Assembly (NCBI GenBank): GCA_911728435.2
Contig: OU452211.1
Span: 3,038,001 to 3,102,000, forward strand
Direction of reading: 5' to 3'
From: Apoderus coryli
Lineage: Eukaryota > Arthropoda > Insecta > Coleoptera > Attelabidae
DNA: 64,000 nt
Under the pieces are notes generated by a model that was not told the DNA's origin, searched no databases, and saw only the letters and a program-made list of their open reading frames with translations. Below are positions 49,666 to 59,686 of the stretch, piece by piece; positions within the stretch are counted from its first letter, which is position 1, and each line of letters opens with the position of its first letter. The translations under genes were made by a program, and so were the position numbers.

Positions 49666-50901
49666 TTATTTATTTATTTAGATTACATCTACCCAGACAG
49701 AAACACATCCAATTACAGGGCAGGTACATTACAAAACGATAAAATTAACATAAATACACGTTTCAAAATTATAAAAAATACAAATATTACAATCGCAAAA
49801 AATAGTCAGAATGGTTTAACAACAAATATTTATCTAAAAAACACTTTTTTAATATAAGATATGGTATTAAAAAACACATCAATATCGGTACTCACCAAGT
49901 CACAAACAGAACACATCTCAAACAATGGCGAAAAAAGCAACGAGTTGGTACGTGCGGTAGGCAAGTAAAAGCTACAACCATAATTACGCCTTCTCGTATG
50001 TGGAGCATGAAAAGGTACCATTGAAAGTAGGTCCGGAGAATCAATGATGCCATTCACGATCTTGAATAGGAACAGGAGTGAGGCATATTGTCTACGCTTA
50101 TCAAGAGGTACAAAATTAAAACGACCCAGAAGTTCATCATCCCATGGTTGGATACACTCCGTCACACTTAAACCACAAGTAATTCACAAATCTTCGCTGA
50201 ATCCTCTCTAAGCTACTCGAGTGCAACGCATAACCAGGACTCCACACAACAGACGCATATTCCAATTTCGATCTAACGAAGGAATTATGCAGTAAAATAA
50301 GAATTTTAGGTGACACAAAATGCTTTGTATTTCTCATAACAAAACCCAGACTCTTATAGGAAGACGAAACCACATCAATCACATGCCCCACAAAACTAAG
50401 TTTAGCGTCAAAGAGCACCCCCAGATCCTTAACCTCATCGCATATTTTAAGCGGAACAGAGTCAATGTTATACACAAATTTTATTGGATTTACCTTACGA
50501 GTAAAAGTTACAGAACAACACTTATCCAAATTAAGGGCAAGCCTGTTCTGAATGCACCAGTCAAGCAGGACATTCAGATCATTCTGCAATTGAAGACAGT
50601 CAGAAGCTGAGGTAATCAGTGAATAAACCTTAAAATCATCAGCAAAGAGTAGGGAGCGACATTTCACGCCATTAACAATGTCATTAATAAAACACATAAA
50701 TAAGAGGGGACCCAACACAGAACCCTGCGGCACTCCAGATGTTGCACGGATAATACCGGACTTCAAACCACGGTACTCCACATACAATTTACGTTCATGC
50801 AGATAAGTAGACAGAAATTTTAAAAGATCCACAGATAAACCAAATTCCGAAAGCTTTTGCAGCAGAATTCCGTGGTCAATCCTGTCAAAGGCTTTGGTTA
50901 T
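49666..50901 (-). mobile_element. 5'-truncated non-LTR retrotransposon with (AAAT)n tail
   Basis: On the minus strand it starts abruptly at 50901 within the first palm block (KAFDRIDHGILLQKL) and ends in a short AAAT-repeat tail at 49666-49682 (plus-strand TTATTTATTTATTTA). The junction at 50901 is sharp; the sequence to its right is unrelated. Confidence 0.87.
49830..50901 (-). pseudogene. Jockey-like reverse transcriptase, C-terminal two-thirds
   Basis: Text from AFDRIDHGILLQKLSEFGL continues through LSTYLHERKLYVEYRG, GVPQGSVLGPLLFMCFIND, the catalytic LLFADDFKVY, NRLALNLDKCCSVTF, the thumb KDLGVLFDAKLSF and the C-terminal domain (SFVRSKLEYASVVWSPGY, LERIQRRF). A frameshift near 50150 moves the rest to another frame, which ends with DKRRQYASLLFLFKIVNGII and RTNSLLFSPLFEM. 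It shares its layout with the + strand element at 35365 and may belong to the same clade. Confidence 0.87.
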
Positions 50902-51653
50902 GAAAAACCATTGTTTTTATGGAGGAATTTTGTTGTCAAAAATGATTTTGGTGTCCAGCGTAACCAAAGTCGCATCACTCCTTAAGATGGACCTTTTCAT
51001 TATCTACGTCTCACAGATTATATTTGACAGCTTGAGAATGCTGCTCCATTTTTCGTCCATGGACTCGTCAATTGTCCTTTAATTAAAATTAAGTAAAATA
51101 AACTTAAAGTTTAATAAATATCCTCTAGAATTGTATCTGGTGTAAATCTAACCATGTAACTTCTATTTACGGCAGTACGAGTTTTCACGCGTATCCTGCA
51201 AATGGAAACAAAACAATGCCCTTTTCACATAGAGTGGAGTTTTGTTTATATTTCATTCCGCCAAAAACGACCAGAACGCCAAAACTGCTAAGGTCAGAAC
51301 ATCTTAGCACCCATCTTTTTCAGGATTATTCTTTGACGATTTTGCCTCCAACAAATGACTTATTCAAAACAACGAATTCAGCCTTAATTTAGCCTCTAAC
51401 GACTTATTTTTCAAACGGACTGTCTAGGTAGGGATATATTTTGAAGAATTCTTGTTTTTACCAGTTTCAAAATCTGTTATTTACTGATAATACGGTCCTT
51501 CTTTGCGAGAACGGAAGACAGAGCTTCCGCACGAGGATGTATTGTGGATCATACTTATTCATTTTACACGAGTAACATAGAACTCTACTAGAAATCCGTT
51601 GTAAAAATTTTTAACAATACGAAGATAGTCTCAGAAATTTTACAAGCGCGATA
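50902..51653. other. Intergenic stretch, no gene seen
   Basis: An open frame beginning near 50894 crosses the retrotransposon junction and has no domain. Otherwise featureless up to the mariner-like end. Confidence 0.4.
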
Positions 51654-52963
51654 TATTGGGTCTGCCAGATAACTTTTTTTTTTTGAAAATGCTATAAAAG
51701 AAAAACTGAAAAAAAATATTTTCTCAAATTTCTTTTTTTATTTGAAAGTACAATCCTTCCGGTTAATAATGACAAATAACTTCATTCAAATGGCTGCCTC
51801 GGCTGGCCATGCAGTAGCCTACACGATCGGTCCAATTTTTATGCACATTATCGATTGTGTGCAGCTGTATTTCACCAATGGCTTCACAAATATTGTCCTT
51901 TAAAGCGTCAATTGTCTCTGGCTTGTCGGCGTAACACTTATCTTTGACGGCACCCCACAAATAATAGTCCAACCGTGTCAAATCGCAGCTCCGAGGTGGC
52001 CAAACGACATCAGCTCTGCGGCTGATAATGCGATCTTCAAAAACAGGGCGCAAAACATCGAGTGTAGCGTCGGCTGTGTGGCACGTAGAGCCGTCCTGTT
52101 GAAACCAAATGTTGCCAATATCCTCCTCTTCAATTTTTGTGAACAAAAATTCGTTCAACATGGCCCGATAACGATCGCCATTGACTGTAACGGCCACTCC
52201 TTGCTCATTTTCGAAGAAAAATGGCCCAATTATGCCTCCGGACCAAAATCCGCACCAAACAGTGACTCGTTTTGGGTGCATCAGCTTTTCAATGTATGCG
52301 TGCGGGTTTTCTGTGCCCCAAATGCGACAATTTTGCTTGTTTACATACCCGCCAAGATCAAAATGAGCTTCATCTGAAAAGATGATTTTTTTGGCAAAAT
52401 CGGCATCTTCTGTAAGTCGATCGCAGGCCCACTGAGCGAAGCGAAAACGCATTGGATGGTCAGTTGGCTTCAACTCCTGAACCAATTGGACTTTGTATGG
52501 CGTCATACCAAGGTCTTTATGCAAAATTCGTCTCAATGATGTCTCCGAAATGTTCCAATTGTTGAGACCGACGGTGAATTGATGTTGATGGCGCTTCACG
52601 CACACTTTCTGCCACAGCAGCAATATTCTCGAATGTACGCACTGTTTTTGGCTTTTCACGCTTTGGTTTATCGATGAGGATGCCAGTTTCTTTCACTTTT
52701 TTCACGAGATAACGAACATACGGAGCTGACGGTGCTTCTCTTCTTCCAAAATCCGTACGCAATTTTCGCACACATTCTGCAACATTACCATGATTTTCAA
52801 AGTAATGTCGCAATATTTCCCAGGGTTGTTCAAGCATATACACAACCATATTCGTTCAGCGGAAGGATAAAACTAATTATCTGTCAAATCAGACATGAGC
52901 AAGTGTTACCCTTCACGAAATAAGCACTAGTTGAAAAAAAAACGTTAGATGGCGGACCCGATA
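51654..52963 (-). mobile_element. Mariner-like (DD41D) transposon, copy 3, near-intact
   Basis: A 1.31-kb copy in reverse orientation. The ends are TATTGGGTCTGCCAGATAAC (from 51654) and, on the minus strand, TATCGGGTCCGCCATCTAAC (starting 52963). TA flanks both ends, and the full-length 5' UTR is shared with copy 1. Confidence 0.94.
51763..52849 (-). pseudogene. DD41D mariner-like transposase with a single frameshift
   Basis: Starts at the family ATG (52849) and reads the complete N-terminal HTH region (CVRKLRTDFGRREAPSAPYV, LVKKVKETGILIDKPKREKP). One extra G near 52554 in the RRSQQL/NISETSLRR stretch shifts the frame. The remainder, from SETSLRRILHKDLG through SDEAHFDL, WFQQDGSTCHTA, DLTRLDYYLWG and the CHY C-terminus, is unbroken to the stop at 51763-51765. 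All three catalytic Asp remain. PLD of the other copies reads RLD here. Confidence 0.93.
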
Positions 52964-54901
52964 TAAGACCGTAGTAAAGCCACACACCATTTTGATGTTT
53001 CATCTTTCAGAAGAAGTGGAGATGGATTTTTTACAATGATTCTTGTTGAATATGCCTTCGTTTTTATAACGTTGTTAAATTAAAAGAATAGGAATAAAAA
53101 ACAGGAAGCATTTAGAGTTCTAGACGGTTACGATTTCGAGCAACAGGAAGCATTTCATACCAACTATGATGCGATGGGTGCAAGTATGATTAGAAAAACA
53201 CTTGTATAGACGCTAGTGTAAAGCATCAGAATGGGGGTAGTGAGCGGAGAAAGGTTGTGGATTATCAACCGTTTATTGGCACCACTATTATTTCACTGTT
53301 TACCTACACTGGTTTGCACTTTGCACGTACTATAATTCATCCACATTTTGGGTTTAATGCAAAGTAGCTGCTGGCAATGGAAAAGCGGCATTGCTCCTCA
53401 CTACCTTGATAGAATTTCTAGTTAAGATGTTGGAGGAAATAACAACACCAAACAATATATTATAAGAAAGACGAATACAAATTACATTTTCACTTCAGAA
53501 GAGTGAACTGGCAGGACCTGAGAAAACAAACACTTGCATATTCATAATATAGCAAACAGGGTGGTTTACTTTTTATTTGGGACACATTAAGAGGGTGATT
53601 TTCCCGATATAAAGTGTGCTTATTTAAGGTCATATTTCTAATAGGTACCCAGGTTTTAGGTTCGAAGGATGGAAAGCAATCCAACCCAGGTGGTCCAATC
53701 TAATACACAAAGTTTACTTACTTTTCAAATTTAGTAGATAAATAAATGTGCTTTTTACAAGTTCACAAACAGACGTAAGCAATAATAATAAATTATAGAA
53801 AGACAATGGAAATAATAGAAATGGGAACTATTTATTGTATATATGTAGGAATACCTCTAGTATTTACTAGACTAGGCAAGCCATTCTCTTAATTAAATGT
53901 CCCCGAAAATGGAAATTAATTTCCAAGTTGGCGTCGTTCATTATATAGTACGAAGTAAGCAAAACGCTTGATTACCTAGAGAGGCAAGCAAGTAAGCAAG
54001 AAGAAGAAACCAACTTTACTGCTGCTATGGCGAGAGAAAGATATTATGGTGTTATGGCAAATACATGGTGGCACAACATTAATTTCAAAGACTACAGTAG
54101 CCAAATCAATATACGACGAACGACTGAAAATATGGGGTTTTTCAGTATATAACCCTCAATGACTTTTGTCATAGATAAGACTACCACAAAACAACAAGGA
54201 AATCACGCAGTGATTTCTTGTGATATCTACTCGTATTATGAAAGACTATCTGCATGCCCAACGACATGTGGCTAATTCGTCATTAAGGATAGTTTCTTAG
54301 GGCTTGAATTATAGCGTTCTATAGTCCTATACCAAACAAAAGCATTAAAAAATTTAAACCTGTTCCTTGTTCTTAACTAAAACGATAATCTTCGTATAGA
54401 ACGAAAAAACGTAAATATTGTTAAGGGTTTAAGTGTAGTTAAAATACTACTGTTTAGTTATTACCACACCATGTAATATTCAGCGAGGAGCGATATGTAA
54501 AGCAGTCTTCCCATTGTGTTATTTTTCACTTATTATCTTGAGGTAGTTATGTGAATGTGTGAATTTTCACTTTATGTAAGTAAGCATTAAGCACTTGACT
54601 ATGTAATACATAACGTTATAGAATTTATATGCTGCGTTTGCCGCTTTTGTTTGGATGTTGTAGAAGACGAATTATTTCAGGTCATCGCGTTCAAATTACT
54701 AAGTATAATGTAAACTTTATTATAGGAACTCCCATCCTAAATTTATATAGAGTATCAAAAATACAAAGATAGGATACGAACATACAGGTCCGCCTAAAAT
54801 AAAATATCCCAATGTTATGTTTTTACTGAAAAAACAAAATAAGTAAAAAATGTATCGAACATTTTCTCCCTGTGTATCTTCGGTCGTAGAAAAAAAAAAC
54901 G
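52964..54901. other. Intergenic stretch, no gene seen
   Basis: AT-rich; an AACAGGGTGG motif near 53557. No supported coding frame. Confidence 0.4.
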
Positions 54902-55162
54902 ATGGCGAAGAAAGATGGTGAAAAAGATTTGGCAAAGTTAAAAAATTTAACAAAACTATTTAAATTTTCAATAGACGTTACATACATAGAATATATAGAC
55001 GGTTCTACCGGCACGGCGTTCAAATGTCGTGCGCCGCATTTTAAATACAAAAACTTTGGGGAAGCGAAAAGATTTCTATATACCAGGGTTAATATTGTAG
55101 ATACAAGGTGTGGATATGAAGTTTTTTTTTATTCAATTAGAATTACAAAATACGCTGGATGA
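54902..55162 (+). CDS. Unrecognised small Lys-rich ORF
   Basis: The ATG at 54902 has a favourable context (aacgATGGCG) and opens 86 codons starting MAKKDGEKDLAKLKNLTKLF, with a Cys-containing middle (STGTAFKCRAPHFKYKNFGE) and a hydrophobic, aromatic end. Codon content is mixed rather than repetitive, and the stretch 54990-55060 is more GC-rich than its flanks. It could be a first exon, since a weak donor-like AAG/GTGTGG occurs near 55107. I recognise no domain and infer no function. A chance frame is not excluded. Confidence 0.3.
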   Translation: MAKKDGEKDLAKLKNLTKLFKFSIDVTYIEYIDGSTGTAFKCRAPHFKYKNFGEAKRFLYTRVNIVDTRCGYEVFFYSIRITKYAG

Positions 55163-55900
55163 CGACTTCCTCTTTAACCATTTTTGATATTAAAACTATA
55201 AGTGAGTCAGACTACCTACACAGAAAAAAAATATATTGCATATCCAATTACAGACTTATTTTTGGATTCTTTTCTTTTGAGTTAAATACAACTATTATCT
55301 AAGCATTTTCTCATCATTAAGATAATGATTGATTTGATTTTGTGGAAATAATAGGCAAATTATTGAAATCTAAATAAACGTACATTTACTTGGAAAATAC
55401 AACTGGTTGCGTTAATGCTAAGGAGAATATTTCAATCAACGGTAGGTTATCAATATATTTTTATTAGATCCTAATATTATTGCAATCATATATGTCGCTT
55501 ATTAAATATCATAAAGAGAATTGAAACGATATTAAATGCTCTTTTTAAAAGAATAAAAAGATATTATTCTTTCAAAACTCTTCTATTTGTTTAGCTCAGT
55601 TTATATTTCCGGCAATAATATGAGTTATTAAGTTCATGTATAAGGAATTCATTGAATTTTAGTGTACCTCGAATTCAATGATTTTTATTATTGGTGTGGA
55701 CCTTATTGCCATCGGCACAATTTTAAGCTGTATCGAGGCAAGCGCGTGGTGGTAGGGATATATCATACTGCCTCGGTTTTGTACTTCCCCTGTCGGCCGG
55801 GCTGATCTGAGATCTCACTACTTAACGCTAAAGTTGCTATAGCCTGTCTTCGGGCAGTGTTGTTTTGTTACTGTTGTTTGAGGGTACCTATTTATACATA
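55163..55900. other. Intergenic stretch with a GC-rich patch
   Basis: About 55720-55870 is strikingly GC-rich for this window, with the hairpin-like GCCTGTCTTCGGGC near 55841. It sits just ahead of the SAM mini-gene and may be its promoter and 5' UTR, or a repeat end. No coding frame is supported in it. Confidence 0.35.
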
Positions 55901-56233
55901 ATGGAAGATCTTTTGAAAAGTTGGGATTTGGAGCAATTAATACCTGTGTTTAATGGTAAAGTTAGTAAGTTATCTTACGTTGAAAGTGAACGCAAACTAT
56001 TAATTTCTCGATTAATTTGATTGCAAAACGCCAAGAATAAAACATTTCTAAATTTAGTGGATAAAACGGAAATATGTACATTTTCAGAAAATTGCATTTC
56101 ATTGAATAATATAAACGATTTATCTACCGAAATGATAGCTGAATTAGTACCTAAAATAGGAACTAGGATAATTTTCATAAAATCGTTGAAAAATTACAAA
56201 AAAAAAACATCGGAAATGATGGCAAACTTGTAA
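55901..56233 (+). CDS. SAM-domain mini-gene in two exons
   Basis: Exon 1 (55901-55955) starts at an ATG and encodes MEDLLKSWDLEQLIPVFN, ending in a good donor (G/GTAAAG). The acceptor TACATTTTCAG ends at 56087. Exon 2 (56088-56233) continues in phase with NCISLNNINDLSTEM and IAELVPKIGTRIIFIKSLKN, then a Lys run and a stop at 56231-56233. Removing the 132-nt intron joins the two halves into one sterile-alpha-motif-like fold (helix 1, then the L-x-E-L-x-P-x-I-G-x-R-x-x-F helix 5 signature); unspliced, exon 1 hits a stop at 56018. SAM folds mediate protein-protein contacts. About 67 residues is little more than the domain, so the gene may be truncated: sequence after an acceptor-like AG at 56289-56290 is also open, but the nearest donor would leave only a 41-nt intron. 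Multi-copy SAM-headed genes are known in insects. Role unknown. Confidence 0.55.
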
Positions 56234-58510
56234 TATTTTCATTCATCGGGTATGTAATACATTGATAATAATTACGGAAAAAAATTTCAGACGCCTGGAG
56301 ATATAGAAGAAAAAATACAATCACAAATAAACAAAGCATTGAAGAGAAAAATACATCAGCATGTACAACCGTATCTTCTAGTACAAGGACCAATAAACAA
56401 AATTGAAAATAGTTATATCGTAATTGACAAGTTACATTTTCATATACGACATTAGTTTTAAAAGGCTTAGATATATTGTTCAAGTGTTTTTTATAATGTA
56501 TAATAATAAATAACAATTTTCTTTCAATAATACTGCTTTAATCTAATTAACTTCGCAACAGATATAATTATTATTGACTCAATAATAATACACTACAAGA
56601 TATAATTAAATTAAGAAAAGTTAGAAATGGTACCACACAGCTTAAAGCTTGCATTGAAAGAATGTAATTTCCAAGTAATAAAAAGAACCCTTGTAACCAA
56701 TGAAACGCTATTGTTGTATGGACATTCAATCTTATCGTTTATAATAAAATCGAGATTCAATTTAAATATATGTATGAATTACAATCAAGGAATTACTATA
56801 ATTGAATTGTTCAATGGCATCCAATAATAAGTTTTATTTAAAAAAACAATGTCTTCTTATTATTTTCCAATAATAAGCGTTCGCTTGATTGAAATTTAAC
56901 TATGTCCGAGGAATACTTAGTATAGCATATCATTGAATGAAATGGTGAATTTTTGAAAACACAATAGTGTTTTGTCCGTGTTTAGCAATAGCACCAATAA
57001 TATCAATTCTCCCTCGTATTCATTCCACTATAATATATTGAATACCATAATAAGAAACAAAATTAAATTCAGATGTTGCACAATGAACAACAAGGAAAAA
57101 AGCTCAACATCCCAATCTGAAACTCTAAAGTTTCACACCTCCATATATATATATACCTATATAATACAAAATAAAGTTGGAATTTCAGTTTTCAGCACAA
57201 GTTTCGTAATAATAATTGCAAAAGTCGGAATTAGCAAGCTGCACCTTTTCTTCATGACATAGGAAAAACTTCTAAATTGGAAGTTCTCTAACTCTGTGAG
57301 ACAGATAGAGGGAGGAAGTACAATATACAATATCACTGGAAAACGATATAACGTTGTTTTATAGACAAATTTAAATATCTACTCGTACATGGACGACTGT
57401 AGTTTATAAAATTCAATGGATATCGGTTAATTTTGTTTATTTGAAAACCTTGTGTAAATTAGTGTTTTCCGATAATCCGAATAAGAAGTTTTCCCCGATG
57501 AGAATTATAGTTAGTAATACATACGAACAGATAATAAAAAGTTTTTAAATTGTAAAAACCTCCAAAAGAGATAATCCCGGCACAGAGTTTTAACGGGATT
57601 GCCTTTTAAGTGCTACACTACTGCTTTCATAAAAGGAAAAACGAACTTTATTTGCTGCCACATAAATAAGAAAAAGAAAAGACATTTAAGTCCAATTTAG
57701 TGACTAACACAAAGTTTTCGAACCGACTATTTAATACCTGCCTGACATTTATTTTTATCTTCTTCTTCACTCGTTGGATATTTATTAGTGGTGTTGGAAT
57801 TCCATATTCTCTCTTTTCATACATTAGCTTTACTTCTGAAGCGTCCTGTATATTTTGAGTGACGTTAGTAAATTAATATAATATTACAATATTATTCTTC
57901 TTCTTTCACGGTTGGCCGTTGAGTTTGATTTGGAGGTATCAATGTATGTATGTATCTCAACCCCCTCTTTGCGATTATTGCAGCCTGATCTGAACTCGCC
58001 TCAAGCGAAGGTCACAGGTCGTATTACGCAGTCGTCTTGTCGTCTTCTTATTGTACTGTTGTGTTCTAGTTCACCACACAAATACAAAGTGGTAATTCCC
58101 CTAATTCTAACGTCTAACAGATTGGCGTGCTTTTTATAATAATTACAGTTCGCAATAAATGCATTATTAATAAATAATATTCTTTCTTTCTTATCGTATT
58201 CAATTCACGTAGTGAAGTGGGTAAAGTTCTCAAAATACGTGTAATTTAATTTACGTATAAATTCTGTTTAAATGTACTTACCTATTATAAAACAATGTTT
58301 ATTAGTTAGTTAACACAAAAATTGATGTAGTGAAGTGAATAAATAGTGGAACGTTCAATAGTTAATTAAATTCTTTGTCTTTTATTAAAGTAAACTAATT
58401 ACAAAATCCTTTATACAGTCAGTCTCTCCAAGTGGCGTGAATCGTCCATTTTCAATTATCGAATACAACTATCAAAAATGTTGTGTAAATATACGCAAAT
58501 TGCGTAATAT
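56234..58510. other. AT-rich stretch, no gene seen
   Basis: Open frames at 56291-56455 and 56627-56827 may be related to the SAM gene upstream but carry no domain. A short TA repeat lies at about 57144-57156 and a somewhat GC-richer patch at 57900-58080. Confidence 0.35.
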
Positions 58511-58587
58511 TATATAAATCAAACGGCGTCTGCTCCACAAAACAAATATATTTCTATATCAAAAATCAAGGCACATTGCCTATGTCA

Positions 58588-58630
58588 GTCAGACATGTTT
58601 CGAGAAAATTAAATTCTCATCATCAGTGAC
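58588..58630 (-). ncRNA. Hammerhead-ribozyme-like core, left arm
   Basis: Reading leftward: GTCA, CTGATGA (58626-58620), a stem II of GAGAA/TTCTC with a 7-nt loop, GAAA (58601-58598), then ACATGT, a GTC cleavage-type triplet (58594-58592) and TGAC closing stem I with GTCA. It mirrors the right-arm copy. One T between CTGATGA and stem II departs from the canonical fold, so activity is uncertain. Confidence 0.5.
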
Positions 58631-58945
58631 AATCAAGTACAAGATGAACAATTTCAGTTTTACTAATGTAACATATTCATTTTGTGAAAAAGGTTATGTG
58701 AAGATTTTATGTAAATTAAAGTTAAAACACTGTTTTATATGAATTCAAAATTAAAATTTAAACTAAATTAGAAATTAACATTATTTGATGGCATAATTAA
58801 TTTCTAATTTAGTTTTAAATTTTAATTTTGAATTCATATAAAACAGTGTTTTAACTTTAATTTACATAAAATCTTCACATAACCTTTTTCACAAAATGAA
58901 TATGTTACATTAGTAAAACTGAAATTGTTCATCTTGTACTTGATT

Positions 58946-58988
58946 GTCACTGATGATGAGAATTTAATTTTCTCGAAACATGTCTGAC
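58946..58988 (+). ncRNA. Hammerhead-ribozyme-like core, right arm
   Basis: In order: GTCA (58946-58949, stem I), CTGATGA (58950-58956), an extra T, stem II GAGAA (58958-58962) / TTCTC (58970-58974), GAAA (58975-58978), a minimal self-complementary stem III ACATGT (58978-58983), GTC with predicted cleavage after 58984, and TGAC (58985-58988) pairing with the first GTCA. Very short palindromic stem III with type I layout is what is described for hammerheads in Penelope-like element terminal repeats. The single extra U before stem II is a departure. Confidence 0.5.
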
Positions 58989-59065
58989 TGACATAGGCAA
59001 TGTGCCTTGATTTTTGATATAGAAATATATTTGTTTTGTGGAGCAGACGCCGTTTGATTTATATA

Positions 59066-59686
59066 TTAATCATCGCTCCTCTTTGAATGGATTATTTTAT
59101 AAAATTATCATAATTGTTTGCAAACTACTTTATTTGAATTATTAGAAAACGAACGTATACCTACTTCAAGATGGACAGCCTCTGTCGAGTGGTCCTCGTA
59201 TCATCGAAACCAAAAATAAAGTGACACAATAAGCTAGAAAAATCCCAATATCGAAATAAAGTTCGCAATGACAGTAATTTCCTTTCGGAAAATTCAATAA
59301 TAATACAGTAATGGTAATAATATGATTTGAGGATTTTTCAGTTGCATTAGCAAAGAAAAGAATATTGAATCAGTTCGTGTATTATATATAGATGGCATTT
59401 TTCCACAATTGCAGCTGTTCAATATACATATATATCTGTATATATAAAGTTTCTTCCATAGCCTGTTCCGGGGATGTAACATTGCTTGTTACTGGGTAGT
59501 CGTCATTTAGCTATAACGGGTCAAAGGCTGAGGAAATCGCCATATTCTTCATATTAAATTTTTACCCAAATTGATTTGTGGCTATATTCAGTAGGTAGGT
59601 AAATAATTGGCTATAGCGTGACTACGAAAAGGGCTTCCAAAAATCTATATTTGATAAGAACTCTTGTTACTATAGGATGGTTATAA
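59066..59686. other. Intergenic stretch, no gene seen
   Basis: AT-rich, with TAGGTAGGTA near 59592. Nothing coding is supported. Confidence 0.4.

Larger units (their letters stand above)
58511..59065. repeat. Large near-perfect palindrome (foldback), arms about 268 bp
   Basis: The sequence from TATATAAATCAAACGGCG (58511) to 58778 is mirrored as its reverse complement from 58797 to CGCCGTTTGATTTATATA (ending 59065), around an 18-nt centre (58779-58796). By eye the arms differ by only about one base (an extra T in the right arm near 58815). Such identity implies either a recent origin or ongoing gene conversion. Each arm contains a hammerhead-like core. The flanks are TA-rich, and I cannot settle a target duplication. 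No ORF. Confidence 0.93.

Noticed and set aside
56250..56290. Possible second intron of the SAM mini-gene (donor GTATGT, acceptor TTTCAG)
   Set aside because: It would be only 41 nt, and the coding frame already stops at 56231-56233.
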